A stretch of 33,704 nt of DNA from Actinomycetaceae bacterium. GTDB taxonomy: Bacteria > Actinomycetota > Actinomycetes > Actinomycetales > Actinomycetaceae. Location: assembly GCA_017539125.1 (NCBI GenBank), contig JAFYHO010000063.1, positions 1 through 33,704 on the forward strand. Direction: 5' to 3'. The position numbers and the translations under genes are program-made. This document shows positions 16,493 through 24,444 of this stretch, piece after piece (position 1 is the first letter of the stretch; each line of letters begins with the position of its first letter). Below the pieces are notes generated by a model that was not told where the DNA came from, did not search any database, and saw only the letters and a program-made list of their open reading frames with translations.

Positions 16493-16609
16493 ACGTCCTC
16501 GATTCCGTCTTTCCCCTCATCTTATAGTTTTTGTAGCACTGCACACCCTCTTTTATCGTGTCTTTTACGATTTAACTTACATCTACGCCACCGTAACTTA
16601 GTCAGCGCG

Positions 16610-16615
16610 TATACT
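16610..16615 (+). promoter_or_regulatory. -10 box candidate for the hemolysin III gene
   Basis: TATACT 56 nt upstream of the ATG, in the 178-bp divergent region between the prenyl transferase and hemolysin III genes. No good -35 element was found. Confidence 0.35.
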
Positions 16616-16670
16616 GAACGGCGAAAAGGCTGACTGCCACTCATACACAGATTTGCTGGAAAGGGAGATT

Positions 16671-17462
16671 ATGTCTGCAACTGTCGCTGATAGCCAAGCC
16701 AATTCACACTCACTCACCACGGATTCTGAGGCACTTTCCGGCGCTCCCGTAAGCGCTGAATCTGCCGAAGTTGCCGAAGAAAAACCCGTCAGCCGCATTG
16801 CGAAGCGACGCATATGGCTGGAATCCTTGCCGAAGCCGAAGATGCGCGGCTGGTCGCACGCGATGATGGCGCCTTTGACTCTTGCCAATTCGATTGTGCT
16901 CGTGGTGCTCGCCCCGACGGTCGCCCTGCGCGTGGCATGCGTGGTTTTCGGACTATCTGCGGTTGTGCTTTTCGGCAATTCTGCGGTTTATCATCTTGGG
17001 CGCTGGTCGGTTAGGGTCCATTCTGTTTTGCGCCGCATTGACCATTCCAATATCTTCTTGCTCATCGCTGGCACCTACACTCCCCTCTCTGTGGCTCTGC
17101 TGGATAAGAAAACGGCGATTCTGGTGCTCTCGATTGTGTGGGGCGGCGCGCTGGCAGGCATTCTGATGTCGGTGTTCTTCCCGAATGCTCCACGCTGGCT
17201 CTCGACCCCGCTCTATGTTTTGTTGGGCTGGGTTGCTATCTGGTTCTTGCCTGATTTCTGGCGGTCCGGCGGGCCCGCTATTGTGTGGCTTATTATTGCC
17301 GGCGGTATCGCCTACACGATTGGCGCTCTTTTTTACGGTTTCCGCTGGCCGAACCCGTGGCCGCGCGTCTGGGGCTTCCACGAGTTTTTCCACCTCGGGA
17401 CGGTCGCCGGTTACGCCTGTCAGGCGGTTGCCGTGTGGCTCGCGGTCATGTCCGTTGGCTAA
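16671..17462 (+). CDS. Hemolysin III family (TrhA/PAQR-like) membrane protein
   Basis: 263 residues. A hydrophilic, acidic N-terminus of about 45 residues precedes seven predicted membrane helices. Family marks are MRGWSHAMMAPLTLANS, NSAVYHLGRWS, RRIDHSNIFLLIAGTYTPL and the last-helix pattern WGFHEFFHLGTVAGY. The conserved His residues (SH, YH, DH and FHEFFH) belong to the PAQR metal site. The name hemolysin III is historical; a role in membrane homeostasis is more likely. The ATG at 16671 has AAAGGGAG upstream. The leading 45 residues are longer than in most homologs. Confidence 0.92.
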   Translation: MSATVADSQANSHSLTTDSEALSGAPVSAESAEVAEEKPVSRIAKRRIWLESLPKPKMRGWSHAMMAPLTLANSIVLVVLAPTVALRVACVVFGLSAVVLFGNSAVYHLGRWSVRVHSVLRRIDHSNIFLLIAGTYTPLSVALLDKKTAILVLSIVWGGALAGILMSVFFPNAPRWLSTPLYVLLGWVAIWFLPDFWRSGGPAIVWLIIAGGIAYTIGALFYGFRWPNPWPRVWGFHEFFHLGTVAGYACQAVAVWLAVMSVG

Positions 17463-17529
17463 GCCTGCGCTACCCCACTAGGTAAAAGAAACGCAAATTA
17501 TCTAATTAGCCCACCGTGAGGGTGTGCGC

Positions 17530-17538
17530 TGGTATTCT
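17530..17538 (+). promoter_or_regulatory. Possible extended -10 promoter of greA
   Basis: TGG directly followed by TATTCT, an extended -10 arrangement (TGN-TATNNT). There is no -35 match at 17 bp. Transcription would start near 17545, a few bases before the leader hairpin at 17549-17566. Confidence 0.35.
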
Positions 17539-17548
17539 TAGGGCTACC

Positions 17549-17576
17549 TGTCCGCGAGTGCGGACATGGTTTTTTT
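17549..17576 (+). terminator. Intrinsic terminator in the greA leader
   Basis: TGTCCGC, loop GAGT, GCGGACA, then TGG and seven T residues. It lies 87 bp after the hemolysin III stop and 33 bp before the greA start. It may simply end the hemolysin III transcript, or act as an attenuator for a promoter just upstream of it. Confidence 0.85.
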
Positions 17577-17608
17577 ACGCCATCTACGGCCTTCCGAAAG
17601 GAGAAGAT

Positions 17609-18094
17609 ATGGCTGAGGAAACTAAAGGCGCATGGCTTTCGCCTGAAAGCTACCGCAAACTCGAGGCGGAGCTTGAGGAAATGGTGACAGTGCGTCGCGC
17701 AGAAATTGCCGAAAAGATTGACGCTGCCCGCCAAGAAGGCGATTTGCGTGAGAACGGAGGCTATCATGCTGCGCGTGAAGAACAGTCACGTCTTGAGGGG
17801 CGCATTGCAGAGTTGAAACAACTACTTGAGACGGCAGAAGTGTCCGAGCCGCCTGCCGCCGATAAAGTCGCCCCTGGCACGATTGTGACCGCCAAAATTG
17901 CTGGCGACACCGAGCGTTTCCTTCTCGGCTCACGCGAGGTTGCCGAAATGGTGGATATTGAGGTTTATCCAGAGGCCGCTCCCCTCGGCCAGGCGATTCT
18001 TGGTCTTGCCAAGGGCGATAAGACGTCCTTCGACGCTCCTTCTGGCGCAAAGATTAAGGTCGAGATTCTCGATATTGAAGTCTTTGAGGATTAA
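17609..18094 (+). CDS. greA: Transcription elongation factor GreA
   Basis: 161 residues. Rescues backtracked RNA polymerase by stimulating transcript cleavage. The N-terminal coiled coil contains the tip IDAARQEGDLRENGGYHAAR, with the acidic Asp and Glu that act in the polymerase active site. The C-terminal globular domain has an FKBP-like fold (about 80-160). The ATG at 17609 has AAAGGAGA upstream; an in-frame GTG at 17516 would run through the leader hairpin and is rejected. The FKBP isomerase gene follows after 9 bp, so the two are co-transcribed. Confidence 0.96.
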   Translation: MAEETKGAWLSPESYRKLEAELEEMVTVRRAEIAEKIDAARQEGDLRENGGYHAAREEQSRLEGRIAELKQLLETAEVSEPPAADKVAPGTIVTAKIAGDTERFLLGSREVAEMVDIEVYPEAAPLGQAILGLAKGDKTSFDAPSGAKIKVEILDIEVFED

Positions 18095-18103
18095 GGAGAA
18101 ATA

Positions 18104-18505
18104 ATGACTGCTATGCCTAGTGTCGGCGGTGCTTTTGGCGAGTCTGCCGAATTGACTTTTCCTGACGAGGGCGCACCAGCTGGTCTTGTTGTGCAGGTAT
18201 TGAGCGAGGGTGACGGTCCGACTGTAACGGCTGGTCGTGAAATCTCGGTTCACTATCACGGGCAGATTTGGAATGGTGACGTTTTTGATTCCTCGTTTTC
18301 TCGTGGTGCGCCGACGGCTTTCCCTATCGGTGTTGGCATGGTTATCCAAGGTTGGGACCAGGGCTTGGTCGGCAAGAATGTGGGCTCTCGCGTGCTCTTG
18401 TCTATCCCGCCGGAAAAAGGTTATGGCGTGCGCGGAATGCCCGCCGCTGGTATCAAGGGGACGGACACTCTCGTCTTTGTCGTCGATATCCTAGGTGTCC
18501 ACTAA
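18104..18505 (+). CDS. FKBP-type peptidyl-prolyl cis-trans isomerase
   Basis: 133 residues, a single cytoplasmic FKBP domain that speeds proline isomerisation. Active-site features are HYHGQIWNGDVFDSS, FPIGVGMVIQGWDQGL (with the central Trp) and VLLSIPPEKGYG, ending in FVVDILGVH. There is no signal peptide. AAGGAGA lies 6 nt before the ATG. It follows greA in the same operon and ends at a strong hairpin terminator. Confidence 0.94.
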   Translation: MTAMPSVGGAFGESAELTFPDEGAPAGLVVQVLSEGDGPTVTAGREISVHYHGQIWNGDVFDSSFSRGAPTAFPIGVGMVIQGWDQGLVGKNVGSRVLLSIPPEKGYGVRGMPAAGIKGTDTLVFVVDILGVH

Positions 18506-18527
18506 AGACAACGAATGCACAGACGTA

Positions 18528-18561
18528 CAAAATATCCCACCCTTGCGGGTGGGATATTTTG
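18528..18561. terminator. Bidirectional intrinsic terminator
   Basis: A perfect 15-bp stem: CAAAATATCCCACCC, loop TTGC, then its exact reverse complement ending ATTTTG. It lies between the FKBP gene (plus) and the BI-1 gene (minus), whose stops face each other, so it can serve both. Confidence 0.9.
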
Positions 18562-18595
18562 TAGCAGAAGCGATGCGCTAACAGGTAGGAGGGTG

Positions 18596-19462
18596 TTAGC
18601 GGTCGCTTGCTAGGATTGCGAGAATTCGCAAGACCTCAATATAAATCCAGATGATGGAAATGACCAGACCGAAGGCGCACGTCCACGCGAACTCTTTGGG
18701 AGCGCCATTGAGCTCGGCGTTACGAATCAGCTCCAAATCACCAATAAGCGAATATCCGGCTGCCACAATCAGAATCAGACCGAAGATGATACCGATCGGA
18801 ATGCCACCGATTTTGAAATAATCCATCGACTGACCAAGCACGCCCGTCAACACAAGAACCATGTCAACAAGTGCATAGATAATTGCGGCAATAAGCAGCG
18901 TCATCACAATACGCATACCGCGTCCGGAAGTGCGCACCTTGCCAGAAAAATGCAGGCCTGCAGCCACGGCTACGACGATAAACGTCCCCAGAACGGCCTG
19001 GAAGGCAATACCGGGATAAGCCACATTGAGCGCGCCAGTGATAGCTCCGAGAGTTGCACCCTCAAGAACTGTGTAGGCGATGGCAAGACCAGGCTTGACA
19101 AGGCGCTGACGTGAGGCAACAATGCCAATCACGAGGGCTGCAATCGAACCGCCGATTGCCAGAGGCATGAGCATTTGCATAGGAAGCAAGAACCATGCCG
19201 CGAACGCGGAAATAACCGTCACGCCCAACAAAATGCCCGTCTTTTGCAGAGCATCGTTATACTTCATCGTCTCGACGGTATACGCGGGATAGCTCTCATG
19301 TGCCGCAGGCATGCTGTACTCGTAGTCGGCAACCTGCACCGGAGCATTCGGGACATTCATATCCTGATACGTCCCATAGGGAGCATTCGGAGCCGCGTCC
19401 CTATTCGGCGTGACCGCGCCGGGGCGGAAGTACGGATTATTTTCCATAACTGGGCTAGACAT
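18596..19462 (-). CDS. Bax inhibitor-1/YccA family membrane protein
   Basis: 288 residues from the ATG at 19462, chosen because GGAGAAAAG lies directly before it; an in-frame ATG at 19555 has no such site. A Pro/Tyr-rich cytoplasmic N-terminus of about 75 residues is followed by seven predicted membrane helices, as in the actinobacterial BI-1 family. The helix-loop motif ELIRNAELNGAPKEFAWTCA, read in two blocks near the C-terminus, is typical. Eukaryotic and Bacillus relatives act as pH-sensitive calcium leak channels; the role here is unknown. It is transcribed alone. Confidence 0.9.
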   Translation of the reverse strand: MSSPVMENNPYFRPGAVTPNRDAAPNAPYGTYQDMNVPNAPVQVADYEYSMPAAHESYPAYTVETMKYNDALQKTGILLGVTVISAFAAWFLLPMQMLMPLAIGGSIAALVIGIVASRQRLVKPGLAIAYTVLEGATLGAITGALNVAYPGIAFQAVLGTFIVVAVAAGLHFSGKVRTSGRGMRIVMTLLIAAIIYALVDMVLVLTGVLGQSMDYFKIGGIPIGIIFGLILIVAAGYSLIGDLELIRNAELNGAPKEFAWTCAFGLVISIIWIYIEVLRILAILASDR

Positions 19463-19666
19463 CTTTTCTCCTAAACCTCGGTGTACTTTCTCATCATAGC
19501 CTCTAACGCTGTATCGTCCCCTATGTATTCCTCCCATAGCGTGATAAATCATCATATTTCTGGGCTGTTCTCCCCCAAATGATAATCCTGTACAATCTTT
19601 TCACAGTGGACCCATTCCGTTACACTCAACGGCATACCTAAAATTTGTTAGAACACGAGGAGTTTT

Positions 19667-20650
19667 ATGATTCGCCTGGAATCTCTCACCAAAGTTTATG
19701 GGAAGAAAACGGCAATCTCTAATCTCAGCTTCGAGCTTGAGCCTGGAAAGGTTACCGGTTTTCTTGGCCCTAATGGTTCGGGCAAATCCACGACGATGCG
19801 CTGTATCGTCGGGCTTGACCGTCCCACAAGTGGGCGCGCCACAATTAACGGTGTCGAGTACCGTCACCTCAAGTCTCCGCTCACCGCGGTTGGGGCGCTT
19901 CTTGACGGTCAAGCTTTCCACGCTGGTCGCACTGCCCGTCACCACCTAAAAACTGTTGCGCGCACTCACGCTTTCCCTTTTGAGCGCGTCGATGAAGTCC
20001 TGACGCTTACGGGGCTCACAGAGGTTGCCGATAAGAAAGTTGGCGGTTTTTCTCTCGGTATGGCTCAGCGTCTAGGGATTGCGACGGCTCTGCTGGGCGA
20101 TCCCGAGGTGTTGATTTTTGACGAGCCCATTAACGGTCTTGATCCTGACGGGGTTCGTTGGGTGAGGACGTTGATGAAGACGCTTGCTGCGCAGGGGCGG
20201 ACAGTTTTTGTTTCTTCACATTTGATGAGTGAAATGGCGCTGACCGCCGACACCCTTATCATCATTGGGCGCGGCGAATTGATTGATTCTGGGCCGATTG
20301 AGAACTTCACTCGTTCTGCCGAGCACACAACGGTTATTCTCGCAGGTAGTGACCTTAACGCGATGGAGCTTGCTCTGCGCGCGGCTGGCTTGGAGCCGCT
20401 CGTCCACCCTGCCGATGAGGCTCACCCGCAAGGTTATCTTTCCATTCCCGAGGCGAGGGCTCGCGATATTGGCGCGCTCATGTACAGTGCCAATCTCGAA
20501 TTGCATGAGCTGTCCGAGCAGCATTCCTCGCTGGAGGATGTCTTTATGGAGCTCACGCAATCGTCGATTGAATACGCGATTGACGCGCCTGAACATGCAG
20601 AGGACGCCTCCGTTACCCCCGAGGAAATGGGCGAGGGAGAGGAGAAATAA
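19667..20650 (+). CDS. ABC transporter ATP-binding protein
   Basis: 327 residues. Walker A GPNGSGKST (about 37-45), Q-loop in ALLDGQAFH, signature FSLGMAQR in place of LSGGQ, Walker B VLIFDEPINGLDPDG, and the switch His in VFVSSHLMSE. A C-terminal extension of about 100 residues follows, as in the BcrA/CcmA-like subgroup that exports antibiotics or lipids. The ATG has ACGAGGAG 6 nt upstream. The permease starts 1 bp after the stop, so this is a two-gene transporter. The substrate is unknown. Confidence 0.93.
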   Translation: MIRLESLTKVYGKKTAISNLSFELEPGKVTGFLGPNGSGKSTTMRCIVGLDRPTSGRATINGVEYRHLKSPLTAVGALLDGQAFHAGRTARHHLKTVARTHAFPFERVDEVLTLTGLTEVADKKVGGFSLGMAQRLGIATALLGDPEVLIFDEPINGLDPDGVRWVRTLMKTLAAQGRTVFVSSHLMSEMALTADTLIIIGRGELIDSGPIENFTRSAEHTTVILAGSDLNAMELALRAAGLEPLVHPADEAHPQGYLSIPEARARDIGALMYSANLELHELSEQHSSLEDVFMELTQSSIEYAIDAPEHAEDASVTPEEMGEGEEK

Positions 20651-20651
20651 C

Positions 20652-21506
20652 ATGACGATACAAGAGACACAGGCCAACGCTGCCGTCACCGTCACTACCC
20701 CATCCGCACGCCTTTTTGCCCCGGAGACCTTCTACTACACTTTCGTGCGCGCCACCAAAAGCGAGCTGCACAAGCTGACTGCTTCTATCGCTTTTTGGCT
20801 GACGGGAGGTGCCGCTGTGCTCATCGCCTTCGGCATTGGCGCAATGTGGATGGCTCTGGCGGAGATGTTCGGCGAGGGCTCCGTAGGAAAATTCGATCCC
20901 AGTTTTGTGACAGGCACATGGGATACCTACGCTCTTTTCTTGATTCCACTTGGTGTGCTGGCGGTGAGTTCTGAGTATTCGCGTAACACTATGCGCACGA
21001 CGGTTCTGTCTGTGCCGAGCCGTCCTATTGCTTTTGCGGCGAAAATGACGGCGATTTTCATTTACTGCGGCACGCTGGCGCTTGCGATTATCCTTGCCAA
21101 TTTTGCGTCCGTCATGATTTTTGTTGATACGACAGGTTTTGTGCCGCATTCCTTGCGCGCGCTGTTCGTGTGTTGGCTCGTGCTAACGACGTTCGCGTTG
21201 GGTTCTGCTGGGCTTGCCTATCTCATGCGCTCAACCGCCCTGCCTATCGTTCTGCTTATTGTGATTTTGGAATTCGTTTCTATTGTGGCTCTCGTTCCCA
21301 ATGAAACTGTGCGTGAGATTGCCTCTACTGTCCTTCCCACATACGTCGGTCACACCGCTATGCAATCTGGCTCCGACTCTATTATCACCATAATGCTCGG
21401 CATAGATAATGACCTGTCGTGGGGTGAAGCTCTTGCCATATGGCTAGGCTATATGGCGGCTCTGGTTGCTGGCGGTTTTGCCCGTTTCGTCAAGTCGGAT
21501 GTTTAG
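20652..21506 (+). CDS. ABC transporter permease (ABC-2 type)
   Basis: 284 residues with about six predicted membrane helices and a cytoplasmic N-terminus of about 40 residues. FVRATKSELHKLTAS before the first helix, and VLAVSSEYSRNTMRTTVLSVP between helices 2 and 3, match the ABC-2 permease pattern found with BcrA-type ATPases. The ATG at 20652 has GAGGAGA upstream within the end of the ATPase gene. A reading from an upstream start at 20283 would overlap that gene by 370 bp and is rejected. Confidence 0.92.
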   Translation: MTIQETQANAAVTVTTPSARLFAPETFYYTFVRATKSELHKLTASIAFWLTGGAAVLIAFGIGAMWMALAEMFGEGSVGKFDPSFVTGTWDTYALFLIPLGVLAVSSEYSRNTMRTTVLSVPSRPIAFAAKMTAIFIYCGTLALAIILANFASVMIFVDTTGFVPHSLRALFVCWLVLTTFALGSAGLAYLMRSTALPIVLLIVILEFVSIVALVPNETVREIASTVLPTYVGHTAMQSGSDSIITIMLGIDNDLSWGEALAIWLGYMAALVAGGFARFVKSDV

Positions 21507-21613
21507 CGCTGTTCGCCCTCTCCGGTGACGGGAAAGGTGTCTATAAAAACACAGTGGGCAAAGTAGCCGTGTGAGTGGCATTTTTTGTCCGTGGGTCATG
21601 GCATGGTAGTGGT

Positions 21614-22582
21614 ATGCGAGTTGCAGGTATTGATTGTGGGACGAATTCGATTCGTCTGTTGATTGCCGAGGCGGATTCGTCGGGGCTGCGCGACATTGTG
21701 CGCACGATGGAGATTGTGCGTCTCGGACAGGGTGTCGATAAGACGGGCGAGTTCGCGCCGATAGCTCTCGAGCGCACTCTAGCTATGGTTGAGGAGTATG
21801 GGCGCTTGTGCCGCGAGCACGGCGTGAGCTCTATTCGTTTTGCTGCTACGTCGGCTACTCGTGATGCCCGCAACCGCGATATTTTTCTGGACGGTGTTCG
21901 CTCGCGTTTGGGCATTGACGTGCAGGTTTTGTCTGGTGAGGAAGAGGCGCGCACGTCTTTTGCTGGGGCGGCTTCGGTCTTGGGCGATTACACGAATGGT
22001 CCTGTGATTGCTGTCGATTTGGGTGGCGGTTCGACGGAGATTATTCTGGGCAATATGCGCGAAGGCGTGAGCGCGGCGTATTCGATGGATATCGGCTCAG
22101 TGCGTATTCATGAGCGTCATTTGCGCTCTAACCCGCCAACGGAGGCGGAGATTGAGGGGGCACGCGCAGATATTCGCGCAGCCCTAGACGAAGCTGAACG
22201 GCACGTCGATTTTGGGGCAGCACGCGATGTGATTGGTTTAGCTGGGACGGTCACATCCGTGACGGCTAAGTTCCTTGGTTTGGACGAGTACGATTCGTCG
22301 GCTGTACATGGCACTCGTATGAGCCTCGAAGAAATTGAAAGTACCTGCGAGTGGTTCTTCCGCTCGCCTACTGCCGATATTGCTGCTTTGGGTTATATGC
22401 ACCCTGGGCGCGTTGATGTGATTGGCTCGGGCGCACTGATTTGGTCGGAAGTGATTGCGCGTCTGGCTGAGCGTATGCGGGAAAGTGGCACGGAGTTCAC
22501 GGGAGCCATTACTTCCGAGCATGACATTTTGGACGGTCTTGCTCTCTGGGCGTACACCGACCCTCAAACCCCTGCTCTCTAG
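21614..22582 (+). CDS. Exopolyphosphatase / guanosine pentaphosphate phosphohydrolase (Ppx/GppA family)
   Basis: 322 residues of the short actinobacterial type. Removes phosphate from polyphosphate or pppGpp. The ASKHA ATPase fold shows MRVAGIDCGTNSIRLLIAE (phosphate 1 loop), VLSGEEEARTSF with the catalytic Glu region, VIAVDLGGGSTEII (phosphate 2) and DVIGLAGTVTSVTA. In mycobacteria ppx2 lies beside DUF501 and the FtsB/DivIC gene; here those two lie close by, at 23.9-25.3 kb, with an NlpC/P60 gene and a tRNA between. The ATG at 21614 fits the conserved start; its ribosome site is weak. Confidence 0.92.
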   Translation: MRVAGIDCGTNSIRLLIAEADSSGLRDIVRTMEIVRLGQGVDKTGEFAPIALERTLAMVEEYGRLCREHGVSSIRFAATSATRDARNRDIFLDGVRSRLGIDVQVLSGEEEARTSFAGAASVLGDYTNGPVIAVDLGGGSTEIILGNMREGVSAAYSMDIGSVRIHERHLRSNPPTEAEIEGARADIRAALDEAERHVDFGAARDVIGLAGTVTSVTAKFLGLDEYDSSAVHGTRMSLEEIESTCEWFFRSPTADIAALGYMHPGRVDVIGSGALIWSEVIARLAERMRESGTEFTGAITSEHDILDGLALWAYTDPQTPAL

Positions 22583-22610
22583 CCGCTCGTCGTTATCTGG
22601 GAAAAGAAAA

Positions 22611-22633
22611 GGGGCAAAACCGAAGTTTGCCCC
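22611..22633. terminator. Terminator between convergent ppx and NlpC/P60 genes
   Basis: GGGGCAAA, a 7-nt loop, TTTGCCCC. On the minus strand the stem is followed by CTTTTCTTTTC, so it best serves the NlpC/P60 gene, 29 bp after its stop; it may also stop ppx transcription. Confidence 0.7.
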
Positions 22634-22661
22634 AATTGATATACGCTAATCAGCTCTACTG

Positions 22662-23435
22662 CTATCCAACGCGGACGAAGTAGTAGCTGCCGTACAGCGG
22701 ACCCTCGGACAGAGGAGTTCCAGGCTTGTGAGCAGCAATATGATTGCCGTTGCCGGTGTAAATGCCGACGTGGCGCGCGCCCCAGACGACCAAATCGCCA
22801 GGCTGAGCCTCGGCGGCAGAAACACGATAACCAGCAGCTCCTTGAGCACCAGCGGTACGTGGAAGGGAATAGCCAAACTGGGCGAAAACGTACTGGGTGA
22901 AGCCAGAGCAGTCAAAACCTGCTGGCGTTGTACCGCCATACACATATGGGGTGCCAGCGAACTGACGTGCATAAGAAACGATTGATCCAGCTTCCGCTGT
23001 TGAAAGAAGAGGACCAGAGGCAGGAGCGGCAGCAGCAGCCGCAGCAGGCTGTCCAGCGGCGGCAGCGGCAGGCTGCCCAGCAGCGGTATTGGCCTGTGCT
23101 CGAGCAGTAGCAGCCGAAGCGGCGGGAAGCTGAACTTCAAGAGAAAGGTCAACATTGTCTGCTGTAACGCTATCTTCGACAACGAGCTGACCCACTTCTA
23201 AATTGTCAACATCAGCACTGATAACAGCCGAATCGGCAGTAATCGCATTGCTCTCAACTTTGCCAGAGGTCTTAAGCTCTGCCAACGCTCGGGAACCAGA
23301 AGCATCGTCAAGCGTTGCAGCCGTCGGAAATGCAGCACCAAACATAGCACCAGCAGCAAGAGCAACAGCCGCTGTGCGAATCTTAGAATCACCCAATGTA
23401 TTGGAAGCCGCGCTAAAGGCGTGACGTCCACTCAT
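22662..23435 (-). CDS. Secreted NlpC/P60-family peptidoglycan hydrolase
   Basis: 257 residues. A basic N-terminus and a hydrophobic, Ala-rich segment (about 20-41) form the signal peptide. A middle region ends in a long Ala/Pro/Gln linker (about 108-140), followed by the catalytic C-terminal domain: Cys in FDCSGFTQYVF, His in ARHVGIYTGNGNHIAAHKPG. Such enzymes cut the stem peptide (commonly D-Glu to diamino acid) during cell separation. The ATG has AAGGAGA upstream. A strong promoter and a possible MtrA-type site lie upstream (23492-23544). Confidence 0.93.
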   Translation of the reverse strand: MSGRHAFSAASNTLGDSKIRTAAVALAAGAMFGAAFPTAATLDDASGSRALAELKTSGKVESNAITADSAVISADVDNLEVGQLVVEDSVTADNVDLSLEVQLPAASAATARAQANTAAGQPAAAAAGQPAAAAAAAPASGPLLSTAEAGSIVSYARQFAGTPYVYGGTTPAGFDCSGFTQYVFAQFGYSLPRTAGAQGAAGYRVSAAEAQPGDLVVWGARHVGIYTGNGNHIAAHKPGTPLSEGPLYGSYYFVRVG

Positions 23436-23491
23436 ACGTTTCTCCTTGCGAGTCTGTTATTCTTCTGAGAGAAGAACCTTTACCGTCAACC

Positions 23492-23544
23492 ACTATACAG
23501 ACAAAAGTCCCAAATGTCACGCTTTGATAACGGTTAGGTAACAA
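23492..23544 (-). promoter_or_regulatory. Promoter of the NlpC/P60 gene with direct-repeat operator
   Basis: On the minus strand: GTGACA (23515-23520), exactly 17 bp, TATAGT (23492-23497), giving a leader of about 50 nt. Just upstream, on the plus strand, ATAAC (23527-23531) and GTAAC (23538-23542) repeat with an 11-bp period. Repeats of this kind (GTAACA) are bound by the response regulator MtrA in corynebacteria, which controls cell-wall hydrolase genes; the link here is inference. Confidence 0.6.
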
Positions 23545-23737
23545 CTCACAAGACTCTCTTTTATGAAAACTATTGACAAAAACTGAAACTTATGAAACGA
23601 GACACGTTTTTCTCTTTTCGTCACACTCGACCCCCGTCACACGAAAGACCAAATGTGGGCAATTCCTACAAAGAAAAGGCAAAGCGGGCACGCTAAAAGT
23701 TTTTCGGCACGGTAAAGTTATCTATGCCCAAGGGCGT
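23545..23737. other. Gap upstream of the tRNA gene
   Basis: About 190 bp of mixed, A-rich sequence between the hydrolase promoter and the tRNA. TTGACA occurs at about 23574 but has no well-placed -10 partner. TATCTA (about 23720) is a possible -10 for the tRNA. The open frame that crosses this region and the tRNA is not coding. Confidence 0.3.
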
Positions 23738-23811
23738 GCCTCCATAGCCCAATCGGTAGAGGCAGCGGACTTAAAATCCGTTCAGTGTGGGTTCGAATCC
23801 CACTGGAGGCA
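23738..23811 (+). tRNA. tRNA with UAA anticodon (Leu by codon), short variable loop
   Basis: A complete cloverleaf of 74 nt without encoded CCA. Acceptor stem GCCTCCA/TGGAGGC; D arm GCCC...GGC (three pairs plus C-A); anticodon stem GCGGA/TCCGT; loop CTTAAAA with anticodon TAA at 23772-23774; variable loop of five bases (TCAGT); T stem GTGGG/CCCAC with loop TTCGAAT; discriminator A. The anticodon reads UUA (Leu), but bacterial leucine tRNAs normally have a long variable arm (class II). The A73 discriminator agrees with Leu. It may be a special actinobacterial form; I could not check. Confidence 0.93.
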
Positions 23812-23883
23812 CTACAAAATCTCACTGAAAAAATAACGCCCACTGTAACCGTCGGATACGAATAAAATTTGGGAGAAAATACG

Positions 23884-24444
23884 TTATTTTTCGTCCCCGT
23901 CATAAGGCGAGCAGTGGCAAACGGAGGTATCCCATTTCATCATTGCCAGGGCTTTGTCTCCAGCTGGGCAGATCCCCTCGCCTGCGGCGAGCGCATAACC
24001 CACAAGCGCGTGCAAACATTTGACGCGCTCAGGCATTCCCCCTGCTGACACATCTGCTATTTCGGGCACCTCCCCAAGAATTGCCCGGCGTGCCACATAC
24101 GACTCATGCGCTTTTTGATGAGCCACGCGCGCGGCTTCGTCGTGGAGAATCTCCTCGCTCATATCGCTCATAATGCCAGTCGCCTCGAGGCGCGAGACTT
24201 CTTTGACCAGCTCAGGCAGGCACAGGTAGAAAAGGGTAGGGAAAGGCGTGCCGTCTGGCAGGCGCGGCATGGTGATGGTGACGGCGGGTTTGCCGCAGGC
24301 GCAGCGCGCACCGATTCCGACGAGCCCGCGCGGGGGGCGCCCCAATTGCTCGGCGACGGCTTCTTTATCGCCGTCTTGCAACGCGCTCGCATTGGGCGCG
24401 ATTTTTTGGAGTGTCTGCGCGTCGAGTGGCTCGTATTCTGTCAT
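23884..24444 (-). CDS. DUF501 family protein
   Basis: 186 residues. The middle holds QLGRPPRGLVGIGARCACG followed by LPDGTPFPTLFYLCLP, and the end has ERVKCLHALVGYALA, characteristic of the actinobacterial DUF501 family, which has several conserved Cys and His residues (CACG, CLHA, CHC) that may bind metal. The function is unknown. Its ATG overlaps the FtsB/DivIC stop (ATGA), so the two are coupled; the same pair lies beside ppx2 in mycobacteria. Confidence 0.9.
   Translation of the reverse strand: MTEYEPLDAQTLQKIAPNASALQDGDKEAVAEQLGRPPRGLVGIGARCACGKPAVTITMPRLPDGTPFPTLFYLCLPELVKEVSRLEATGIMSDMSEEILHDEAARVAHQKAHESYVARRAILGEVPEIADVSAGGMPERVKCLHALVGYALAAGEGICPAGDKALAMMKWDTSVCHCSPYDGDEK

Noticed and set aside
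17516-17608. Longer greA starting at GTG 17516
   Set aside because: It would translate the terminator hairpin and T-run; the ATG at 17609 has a strong ribosome site and the usual N-terminus.
23573-23836. 87-codon frame crossing the tRNA
   Set aside because: It reads straight through a well-folded tRNA gene and has no ribosome site.
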